A DNA stretch of 64,000 bases from positions 8,559,725 to 8,623,724 of the forward strand of contig OZ017769.1 in the NCBI GenBank assembly GCA_963969345.1, read 5' to 3'. Shown here in pieces: positions 46,519 through 56,625 of the stretch. Position numbers and translations under genes: made by a program. Within the stretch, counting starts at the first letter, position 1; the number at the start of each line of letters is the position of its first letter. The notes beneath the pieces are model-generated. The model worked only from the letters and a program-made list of their open reading frames with translations, made no database searches and was not told the origin of the DNA. The DNA comes from Turbatrix aceti (lineage: Eukaryota; Nematoda; Chromadorea; Rhabditida; Panagrolaimidae).

Positions 46519-49500
46519 ATGGATTCTTTCGATCAACAACAAGCGCCGACGAATGCAGGCCAGGAGCAGGCGGCATCTCAGGCGATGGATAGCATACCGT
46601 ATCCCACGTACCATAACCAGCAACCGCAGATGCCGTTTCACAACCAGCAACAACAAATGCAGCTTCGGCCGTTTCATAGGATGCCACAGAGGATGTCTTA
46701 TCCCTATAGGCCGGCGATGTACGCTCCGGGCCAGGGCCAGGGGGGCTTCGAGGGCGGAAGCGACCAGGCTGCCCCGTCTTTGTCCCAGCAGCCTCACTTT
46801 CGTCCACAATACGCAGGAAATCACTCCCACATCCAAAACCAAAACCAATATCAGTATCAAACGCGGACAGAAGAAAGCACCAATTTTCAATCGTTGTCAT
46901 GGAATAACAACAGAGCGGTCAGGTTTGCTCAACCACGGATGAGCCAATTTGACTCGTCGTCAGCGTCGTCGTCGACCTCGAATTCTCACAGCATCCGAGC
47001 CCCGACTCCCACTCCTATGATTCAGCGGAGTTATGGCGGCGGCGGCAATGATTCTTCTTCTCGGCGACTCACAACTGCGGTTGCTGCGGTGGGTTACCCC
47101 TTGACTTTAGACTTTCAACTTTTTTTGTTGTTCACATCCTGGGAGGATGGGGGCTGACATTGTGACGTCAGTGGTCTTACTTAAGAGCCGGGAATCGAAT
47201 TGTGTGGGGTGGGATCCAGCCCTAATTCACTGATCACTGTTTGGTTGTGTGTGTGGTGTACAACCGACCCTATATGTAGATACATGGTTGTATTTTTTAA
47301 GGCTCCTTCAAATCCGCAGCAGTTCACATTCCAAAATCGACCACCTGAGGCGATGTTTCCAATCGTGGACCGATTGACGGCATTTTTTGTGAACATGATT
47401 GAAAACAGCAAGCTGAAGCCTAACAGCGTAATTTCGGAGAAGAAGACTCGGTACTACATTCATGTGAGTTTTTTTTGGGGAAAACAATGCTTTTTTTGGT
47501 GGTTTTTTGAACGAAAACCAAAATTTAAATTTTCGTGTTGAGAAACATCGTTCTATCGTAAAAAACGTAAAATTACGCTTATTTATTAATTTTTTATAAT
47601 TTTTTTTTGAGTTTTTTGAACAAAATGTGGAATGGAAATTTTCGTGTTGAGATACGTTTTGTTATCGTAAAAAGCTCAGTTATCAAATTTTTTTAAAACT
47701 AGTTGATAATTTTTCGATCTTTCACAAGTTGCTTCGCTTCCATTTCGACAACTCAAGGACCAGTTTGTAGGTAGAATTTTAATGCGTGTGAACGAACACG
47801 TTTTGCACCTTGTTATCTTTTTTCTAGCCAAACGGCCGTGCAACCAACCGGGCAGGTGCATTGTCACCACCTGGGGGCGGGGCATTTGCCCAATTTGCAA
47901 TTTGAATCGGAGCGCGACCGATGCTGATGAATAGAAAGGATCACGAACGATCGTATAATTGACCGGTCACAAAAATATTACTGTCGCGTGATCTTTCAGG
48001 TGAAAAAGGTGTTACCACCTTGTTTACACATAACACTCTTTTTTTTCGCTAATTTGGTCTTTTACCACTTTTTTTCTGCTTGCAACTTTTTTTTCGTTTT
48101 TCCATTTTTTCGCAAAAAAATACAAATGCGGGAAAACTGTTTTTTTCAACTTTTTTGGGCTGAAAAAGGTACAGTAACCCAACCGACGACCGTTTCTGCT
48201 TTCAGCGATTAATCCAAGGCGAGCTAACGGTGTACGAGTTTATCTGCGGCTTGGCGGACGTTTTCCCGACCCTGAGACAGCAGAGCTCGCTGGCCGGCTT
48301 CCTGAGCTCAACGGTGCCCCGCATGGTCGAGTTGGCTCGCGAAAGGGTTTACTTCCAGCAATTTCTGCTCTCGGCCCAGGAAGCAGAGCGTCTCTCCTGC
48401 TTCGACAATCCTGTCTCTCGCCCGAGGCCCACGACTACGACCCCGGCCCCGGCTCCGACCCTGGCCCCCCGCTCCGAGCTCCAGGGCCCCCGGTACCGTC
48501 CGACCTCCCTCGGCCACCGGGTACCACCTGAGACGCCTGCTTCTACCTCGCGGTCGGTATACCTCTCGTCACCGCTGGTTGGCACACCAACGATGTCGTC
48601 TTCGCTTCCAGGCGCCGGATTCAAGCTGCACTTTGAAAGCGGTGGCGTTACCGACTCCACCACGGTCAACCAGCCGCCTCTCCATCTTCGACAGCCAATC
48701 GAGCCTCCTCCGTCTCGCGCTTCCGCTGGTCTACCACCGATCTCGACGCTTACTCGACGAGCAGAGGTTTGTTTCGGTTTTTTTTTGCTAGGTTTTTAAA
48801 AAAATTATATTTTTTATCCGCTCACTAGAAGAAAATTTTTTGCTTTTTCTGCTCTCGCGGAAGTGAACAAATCTCTCCAAAAAAAGAAAAAAGTTTCAAA
48901 AAATTAAATTTGGTGTACACGTTTCAATTAGTGTTCAATTAGATCGTTGACCAAATTTTTATAAAATTTACCAAAATCAAATACTGCAAACAAAAAAATT
49001 TAAAAAAAAAGGAGCGGGTGAATTTTTTTTCAAAAGCGGAAAAATAAAAATAGCTCTGACCAAAATGAAAAGTCAATGGATTTTTTCTGATTTTTTTTGC
49101 TTTCAGTGCTTTTTTTTGCTTTCAAAGTGTTTTTTTTTCAAATTTTTACGCTTGTTTTGCTCCTCCTTTCAATTTCAAAAAACTTTTTTTTCAACTTTTT
49201 TATTTTGAAAAAATCGTTTACTCCGCTTCCGATTTTTTTAAAATTTTTATTATACTTTTTCAATTTTTTCGTGCGTTCTCAGGTTACGTAACGATTTTAG
49301 AAACGATCGAAAAATCGGTTTTTTAAAATTGTACTTGTTTGTTTAGGGAGAACCTACTCGAACACCAGATACTCCGCGGCCGGCCTATAGGCTAAGGCCC
49401 CCAGCTCCGTTTCGTCCAGTCCTGTTTCCAAAATTCACGCCCATCCCAAGTGCGAGTACCGATCCGCGCCCGGCTTTGCCTGCACCAGAGCCAGTGTCCA

Positions 49501-50323
49501 GCTCCCCAGAACCACCCCCACCGCTGCTCAATGCTGCCTCCTCACCCAACTCGCCCCGACAAACAGACCCCGACCCCGACCCTGATCCCGACCCCGAGCC
49601 TGTGGCTGCGGCTGTGGCTGAAGTTGGGGTTGAAGCTGAAGCTGAAGTCGAAGCCCCATCCGAACCCCCACACCTGCCACCTGCCTCACCTCTGTCGTCT
49701 CCGACGCCCTCCAAGCCACCGCCCACCCGCCAACCAGATCGAATGCACCGTAACCTCCTGGAGGATATGATAGGCCAATTTACGTCCGAAGGCCTGACTT
49801 TTGATGAGGAATTCTACACGGCTGTCTGCGATGCTGTGGAAAACAAACTCCACCGAACGCTGCTCTCCGCGACCCATCGCGCGGATATCAAGCGCGATCT
49901 GGACCTGAGAAGGGCTCAGAAGAGAGCGAGACTCGCGGAATCCTCGCCGAACGATCCCGTCCAACAGGTTTGTAATTATAATTGAACAATATTTTTTTCG
50001 CTCAAATGTGCCAAAAAAAATTTTTTTTTCTAACGTCAAAATATTTTTTCAGAAGTCAAAAAATTATTTTTTTTGTTTTCTTTTTCAAACATCAAAAAAT
50101 TTATTTTTTTGTTTTTTTAGACATCAAAAATTTTATTTTTTTATTTTTTAGACATCAAAAATTTTATTTTTTTCAGACATCCCCCAAGAGCCCCAGCTCA
50201 GCAGACGACGTGAAGGTCACTGCCTCCGAGGTCACCAGCGTGCTCATGGAGGATCCACAGGTGAAGCGAAGCAGTACTTTCCGAATGCGGCTCGCCTATA
50301 ACGTCTTTGAAGACATCTCCTGA
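46519..50323 (+). CDS. TAF4: Transcription initiation factor TFIID subunit 4
   Basis: TFIID scaffold subunit that pairs with TAF12 through a histone fold. Five exons: 46519-47088, 47302-47463, 48206-48766, 49347-49967 and 50177-50323, all phase 0, give 686 residues. The N-terminal 190 residues are Gln/Asn/Ser/Pro-rich, typical of TAF4. A TAFH/NHR1 domain spans about residues 200-310 (DRLTAFFVNMIENSKL, RLIQGELTVYEF, AGFLSSTVPRMVELA). A Pro-rich linker has PDPDPDPDPEP and EVGVEAEAEVEA repeats. The C-terminus has the TAF4-type histone-fold region (LEDMIGQFTSEGLTFDEEF, ENKLHRTLLSATHRADIKRD) and closes with VTASEVTSVLMEDPQVKRSS and FRMRLAYNVFED, which parallels the final conserved segment of animal TAF4. 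ETO-family NHR1 proteins are excluded because no MYND finger follows. Likely poly(A) signal AATAAA at 50526-50531. Confidence 0.86.
50034..50180 (+). repeat. Tandemly repeated 3' splice-site region in the last TAF4 intron
   Basis: A T-rich unit ending TTTTTTAGACATCAAAAATT is repeated before the true acceptor: ACATC after AG occurs at 50121, 50152 and the exon start 50177. A further degenerate unit begins near 50050. Use of the decoy AGs would add 56 or 25 bases and shift the frame. Confidence 0.75.
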
Positions 50324-51194
50324 TCGTTTTATGGTTACTGCTTGGCGGCATCGTGTTTCTTATTCCTTTTTCCCCATTCCATGTCCCAAAAGCTTTGTTT
50401 TCCCACTGGGTGATTGACTATCTGCAGGTTTTGGTCACGAGTAAACGACATAAATACTATTGAAATTACGTCACTGATCAAAATGACGTTTTTCCAAAAA
50501 TTTGAGAAATCGATGAAATTTTCCAAATAAAAAAATCACGGAAAACGTTTAAAAAAAACCGAAATCGTTTAAAAAAACTTCTACGGAGACTCAAAAATGT
50601 GATCGTTTATTCGTATTAAAATTAAAAAAAATTTTAATTCAATTTAAAAAAAAAATTTATTTAAATTAAAAAAAAAATTTATTTAAATTAAAAAAAATTT
50701 AATTAGAGCAAATTTTAAAAGTTTTTTGAATTTTTAAAAAAATTTGAAATGTATTTTTGTACAAATTTTTTGTCTGACATACTTTTGCAATTATTGAGCA
50801 GTTTGAGGCAGCGATTTGTGGTTTCCCAGACAAAGTCATAACTTTTGTCCCGCAAAATATTTTTCTAGCGGCTGAACTTTTGATCAGCGTGTTTGTCACC
50901 TTGCAAATGCATTCTTTTATGCGTCCCGAAGATGACGGTGTTTTCCTCTCCGTCATTGTCACCTGAATCTCGGAGCACTTTGTCCCTCGGGTTTTTCGAC
51001 GCCTTTGAGGACGTGTCGCTGTCGTCACCTGCGACCTGTGTCTACCCCGACCTTCAAAGCCACCTCCGCCGCCTGATAAGCCGTAACCGGTAACTTTGAT
51101 TTTTGATCCCGAATAAGCGGCTTTCCATCGTTATCGCGGAGCGCTGCGGACTCGGCAGTCGCCGCCGAAGAAAGTCTCACACCGCATTCCTGTC
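50324..51194. other. Intergenic stretch between TAF4 and the ammonium transporter
   Basis: The TAF4 poly(A) signal lies at 50526-50531. From 50520 to 50720 the DNA is extremely AT-rich, with repeated TTTATTTAAATTAAAAAAAA units. From about 50900 the GC content rises toward the transporter start; no further gene is seen. Confidence 0.55.
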
Positions 51195-54100
51195 ATGGAG
51201 ACGCCCGTCACCAGCCCGAACCTCAGCGCGCAGCTCGATGCCCTCTCTGCCAGACTCAACACGCTCGAGGCGAACCTTGATGCCAACAACAATGCCTTTT
51301 TCATGTGCTCCATGGCGCTGGTCATTTTCTGTAAGCCGGGGGTTACAGTCGTTTTTTTTTTGTTTTCGAATGAACACGAACATTTTGTTCGAAAAATTGA
51401 ACGAACACGAACTTTTCGCGAACGAACATATTATTTTAATCATTTATATAAAATTATGATCAAAACTTTTGTTCGTTTTATTTGTTCGGAAAATTTATCT
51501 TTGTTCACGAATAAACTCGAACAATGTCAATATGTTCGCGAACGAACACGAACACAAACAGAAAAAATTGAATTTGTTCTCGAACAAACACAAAAATATA
51601 AATTTGTTCGCGAACAAACACAAACGTTCGCCCCTCCCTGATTTGAAGGTTTTTTTTTTAATTTCTAATTTTTTTCCTAATTCGAATTTCTAATTTTCTT
51701 TTTTCTATTTTTTTCTTCTAAATTCTAATTTTTTTCGAAATTTTGTAAAAACAAGGTGGATCCAATAAAATAAAAATGCATAAAATCCTGTCCATTCAGT
51801 CATGCAATGCGGATTCGCGTTCCTCGAAGCCGGAGCAGTGAGGAGCAAGAACACGACCAACATCCTCATCAAGAACCTCCTCGACTCGTGCATCACCATC
51901 GTCGGCTACTGGGCCGTCGGCTGGGCATTCGCGTACGGCGGCTCAGCAGACGACGGCACGCTGAGCAACTTCATCGGCACCTCGCAGTTCTTCCTCACCG
52001 GGGCGACAAATGAGTATCCGAGGTTCTTTTTTCAGTACGTCTTCGCCGCAACCAGTGCTACGATCGTCTCGGGCGCTGTTGCAGAACGCTGCGAGTTCGT
52101 CACGTACATCGCGTACTGCACGGTTATATCGAGTAAGTGGCTTTCATGTATGGACAAACAATTTTTTTGCTCGCAAACAAACATTTTTTTAATAATTCTT
52201 TTTAATTTTATTTGAAAAATCGAAAAATTTTGACTGTGTTCGCGAATATCCAACAGATTTTTTTATCAAAACCATGAAATTAGTAAAAAACGTAAATTTC
52301 GTACCTTTTTTCACATTTTTTTCACTGCATAAAATTTTACTAAGTTGAGGTAACGAACAAAAATTTATTTGTTCGCGTTCGTCTGTCGCCAAAATTTTAC
52401 TTTGTTTACAAACGAATGCAAACAAATAAAAAAATTTAATTTTTTTAATATTGTTAATTTTTTTTGATTTGTTCGTGAACGAACAAAATCAGAAAAATTT
52501 GTAAAAAAACACGAACGTTCGCCTATTTTCCATTGAATTACGGAAAAATCACAGAACTTTTCAGGCTTCATCTACCCGGTGCTCACGCACTGGGGCTGGA
52601 GCCCCAACGGCTGGATGGCCCGCGGCGTCTCCTGGACGACCCCCGGCAGCCACTACGTGGTAAGCCATGGACAAATGAGAACAGCAATGAACCCGAAAGC
52701 AATCGCTTTATTTCAGGACTTCGCAGGCAGTGGCATGGTACATCTCTGCGGCGGCAGCATCTCGCTCCTCGCAGCCTGCATGATGGGACCACGGATAGGA
52801 CGTTTTGGCAAGGATACAGACACGGCAACCACAGAGGAGCCCACGGGACACTCCGTGCCGGTGAGTCAGAAAGAGCGGGGTGGATAACAACTGACAAGGA
52901 AAGTGTCAGGGTTCATTTTGGAATTTCTTCACGAAACTTTGCCAAAAGTTTGATTTTACTATGAGAAGCTTATACTGAAAAATTCAGTTGCACCGCTCAT
53001 GATCTGACAGAGTTACGGTAGTCGAAAATCACGTTTTTGCCATTTTTGACGATTTTTGGCACGTTCTAGCTAACAAACAACGTTATTTTCAAAATCAGGG
53101 TGTGCATCAATCGACGTAGTTTTGCATGGAGAATCAGATAAAAATATAAAAATTTAGGTTTGCCACCTTAAAAAATGCCGAAATTTGCATTTGAAAAGAG
53201 GTCACAATGCCAACATTGGTTTCGGCATTTTTCAAGGTCACAACCCTACGTTATTGTATTTTTATCTGATTCTCCATGCAAAACTACGTCGATTGATGCA
53301 CACCCTGATTTTGAAAATAACGTTGTTCGTTAGCTACAACGTGCCAAAAATCGTCAAAAATGGCAAAAACGTGATTTTCGACTACCGTAACTCTGTCAGA
53401 TCATGAGCGGTGCAACTGAATTTTTCAGTATAAACTTTTCATAGTAAAATCAAACTATTGGCAAAGTTTCGTGAAGAAATTCCAAAATGAACACTGACAC
53501 TTTCCTTGTGAGAAAGAGGACAACAGGGGGAAAAACAGACGTCTCTACGGTTTCTTCGCGCCACTCAGGTACTTGAAGGCTTCTTCGTAGTCTGCTTCTA
53601 TCACTCTGACGACATGGGTGTGGACACCGTCCGGGGTAGGGTAGGAAAACTGAAAAAAAACGAACAATTTTAGGCTTCAAATGTCAAAAAAACTGTTTTC
53701 ATGATTTTGGGCAAGATTCAGATTTTTTAACACGACGCGATAAATTTTGCTAATTTTTAAAAGAAATGCACATTTAAAGCAATTTAATCTTAAAAACTTT
53801 ATCGCAAAAATTATGCTTCATAGACGTTTTTTTGTTCTCAAAATGACAGCAAACGCATGAGGTTCTTTTTAATCCTGCGTAAACCGCTTTTCTCCGGGCG
53901 TTATCACACTCTGGATGAGAATGTCCGGAAAGCCACGCATTTTTGTCGTCCCTAGCCCAATTCCGTTATAAGCAGGGGTTGAAGCATCCTCTCGCGAAGA
54001 AAAAATAACCTGTACCCCAACATTTCACAAAAATTTTCCCTTCTCCCGAGCGAACAGAAAAAAACTCACACGAATACGATTCTTGTCCTGCTTCGTCGCC

Positions 54101-56494
54101 TTGAATGCGTCGTTGACGAACGTGTTGACAAGCACGTTGCCCGTAGCCGTGGCAGCGCGGATGAGCAGCTGCGCACCCTTGTCAGCCTTTTTGATGTAGA
54201 TGAAGCCGATGCCCGCCTTCACGTACTCGCCGTCCTTGAAGTTGAACACGGAGCACTTGGTCGAGAAGACCGAATCCGGCTCGCTGTGCTGCACTGCGTC
54301 GACCTTGGGCGGAGCCTCGGCAGCGTCCTCACCGGCGCCTGCGGCGTTCTCACCTCCGCTGGCGGGATTGCTCGCAGGTGGCGTTCCAAAAGTGATCGGC
54401 CCACCGGTGGGTTTCAGCAAACTTCCGAAGAGTGAAGCTCCAGGCTGTCCACCAGGCTTGGCAAGTGGGAAGAGAGGATTCGCGGGGGCGGCGGTGGAAA
54501 AGATGTTCGCAATCGGGCTCGGCTTGGCAGGCGCATCCTTGCTTTCCGCGGTCACGGCGGGCTTTTTGAGCGCCGAAAAGAAATCCAGGGTGGGTTTGGG
54601 CGCTTCGGCTGCCGGCTTGGGCGGTGGAGAAGAAAACAGGGACACCGGCTTGTCGCTTTCCTTCGCGGGGGCGGAAAACAGAGGACTGCCCTTCTTGATT
54701 TGTTCCTGGAACCGTTTGATGCCCTCAGGGACCACAGCCGGCTTGGGCTCTGGATCCGCTTTCCCGTAGTCTTCGGAACTCGTGTCGCGCATCTTGTCGT
54801 AGTCCAAATTCTCCAGATTGCGTCGTTTGCGATTCAGCGGCGTGGAAGACGATACCGGCGCTGGAGCGAACGTTGGGACCGGTGGCATCGTCACTCTGCA
54901 AAAAAATTGGGTTCAGAAAACTGAATTTCAGTCAAAAAAAAACATAGAAAAGTAAAATACATAAAATTGCTGCCAATTCGCCCCCAAAAATCGGGCAAAA
55001 AGAATTTTAGGCCAACTTTTCATAAAAATCCTTAAAAAACGATAACTCACTTTGGAGCAAAGCTGAACTGTCCCGCAGGCTCAATCTTTCCATCGGAAAG
55101 CTTCTTTGGGGTCGGAGGCTTGCCGAAGGTGATTTTTGCAGGCGCAGGTGAAGCCGCCGATGCCGAGCCGTCTCCCGTTCGCCGCTTGGCAGTGAGAACC
55201 TTCCTGTTCGCCGAAGTCGGTGGAGCGTAGGTCTTATCCAGCTCCCTGACATGTTTCAGGTAGTCCTGTACGCTTGGCGTCTAAAAACAAAAAAAAACTG
55301 ACGTCAAAGTTCAAAGAAATCAAAAAAACTCACCAAGTCGTAACTTGCGTTCTCCTTCACTGCGTAGGCAATGAAATCCACAAACTCGCGGTTCAGCAAA
55401 GCCAGCTTTTCGTGAAAGTGTTTTACGTTCGATGCCATGATAGGTAATAAGCAAAGGTGCAATCGTAGGCAGCCAGAAATAGGAACGTAAACGAAGGGAA
55501 ACCGAACGTAAAAACGCGCGAAGTAAAAAATGCAAGAGTTCGGCTTGGCGTTCTGTGACGAACGCACACTGATAAATTTTTTTTTAATCTTGGAGGGAAA
55601 CTTTTTTTATTTGAATTTTTAAAAATGCATTTTTTTTAGTTTACGGCTCTTGGAGGCTTCATTCTCATGTTCGGCTTCCTGGCTTTCAACGGAGGATCCA
55701 TGGCGGATATCGTTAAGCCGGGAGAGGGTCATACTGTCGCTCTCGCCATGATCAATACAATTCTGTCTGCAGCCTTCGCCGCGCTTACCTACCTGACAGT
55801 TCACAAATTAATGCACGGAAAATGGACTCTCCTGCTGACGCTCAACGCCTGCCTTACCGGCATGGTGGCCATCTGCGCGGGCTGCAACCAGATGGAGACA
55901 TGGGCTGCCGCTGCGACGGGTGTCGGAGCAGGACTCACCTACCTGGCCCTGAACAGGCTGACCGTAGCCCTCTCGATCGACGACCCCCTCGACGCGTTTG
56001 CCGTCCACGCTGGAGGCGGATTCTGGGGCCTCGTGGTTGTCTGCCTGATTGGAAAGAAGGCTGGGTTGGTCTACACAACCGACGTCGGTCCGGCACTCGT
56101 CCAGATTGGATGGCAGCTCATATGCGCGTGTGCCATCGTAGCCTGGTCCGTCGGAGTCATGTTACCAGTTTTTGGGGTGCTCAAGGCTGTCGGAATGTTC
56201 AGGGTGCCAGCTGAGGTCGAAGTCAAGGGATTGGATATTTTCAAGCACGGCGAGGCTGCCTATCCCCTCCACGCCTACGGTCATGGCTGGGATGAAGAGG
56301 TCGCTCCCACCCCGACCCCGACCCCCACCCTCAATCCCGACCCCAGCATCGAGCGGTCACCCCGACCGTCTCCCAGGTTCGAGCACCCGGAAAAACATAT
56401 GAAAGCCATCACAAATGGCGTCCGTGTTTTTCCCGAAGTCCCGACTTTGAAAATTTTGCCGCCAGTCGACGATGAAAATGTCTGGATGCCCTGA
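51195..56494 (+). CDS. amt: Ammonium transporter, Amt/Mep family
   Basis: Integral membrane channel or transporter for ammonium/ammonia. Exons 51195-51330, 51800-52132, 52565-52659, 52717-52860 and 55640-56494 join in frame to 520 residues, normal for animal Amt proteins. Conserved family segments include MQCGFAFLEAGAVRSKNTTN, AYGGSADDG, DFAGSGMVHLCGGS, GPRIGRFGKD, FLAFNGGS, LTGMVAICAGCNQMETWAA and DDPLDAFAVHAGGGFWG. Both pore histidines are present, in MVHLCGG and AVHAGGG. About eleven membrane helices are expected. The start ATG lies in a hydrophilic N-terminus typical of the family. The cytoplasmic tail has a PTPTPTPT run. Intron 4 is 2.8 kb and contains an antisense NUP50 gene and a foldback repeat. 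Nothing is truncated. C. elegans has several amt genes; I cannot say which is orthologous. Confidence 0.95.
51360..51640. repeat. Intronic GTTCGCGAAC repeat array
   Basis: Intron 1 of the ammonium transporter contains repeated GTTCGCGAACGAACAC and related sequences embedded in AT-rich DNA. GTTCGCGAAC is self-complementary. Similar blocks occur in intron 2 (about 52150-52520) and in a KAL-1 intron (58141-58420). Confidence 0.6.
52895..53508. repeat. 614-bp foldback element in transporter intron 4
   Basis: Arms 52895-53146 and 53257-53508 (252 bases each) are reverse complements with about six mismatches, roughly 97-98 percent. The 110-base centre also pairs in part through AAAAAATGCCGAAA and TTTCGGCATTTTT. 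No transposase frame is present. It begins 35 bases after the 5' splice site of intron 4 and ends 37 bases beyond the NUP50 stop codon, so both primary transcripts could fold through it. Confidence 0.92.
53545..55438 (-). CDS. NUP50: Nucleoporin NUP50, nested in the ammonium transporter intron
   Basis: Nuclear-basket nucleoporin that works with importin-alpha and Ran in import-complex turnover (npp-16 in C. elegans). Four - strand exons: 55438-55334, 55280-55051, 54895-54070 and 53649-53545, joined in frame, give 421 residues (human 468). The conserved NUP50 segment LLNREFVDFIAYAVKENASY, then DLTPSVQDYLKHVRELDKTY, is here near residues 17-55. A Pro/Ser region with FG and FS repeats (KITFGKP, SLFGSLLKP, TFGTPP) follows. 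The C-terminal Ran-binding domain includes VFNFKDGEYVKAGIGFIYIK and QLLIRAATATGNVLVNTFVN. The basic RKRRN that could correspond to the importin-alpha site lies after, not before, the central segment. Start is the first ATG; only 200 bases separate it from the next host exon, so the promoter lies inside the intron. Confidence 0.9.
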
Positions 56495-56625
56495 GACAAG
56501 CATTTTTTATGGAAACAAACTATTTTTATTATTACTTGAAAAAGAAACACCATTCATAAATATTTACAACAATCGATGCACAATCGAATACCCGTGATGT
56601 TGGAGCATTGACACCTGTTTCCTGG

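Noticed and set aside
52895..53508. Foldback as a transposase-bearing element
   Set aside because: The spacer is only about 110 bases and the arms contain no extended open frame, so it cannot be autonomous.
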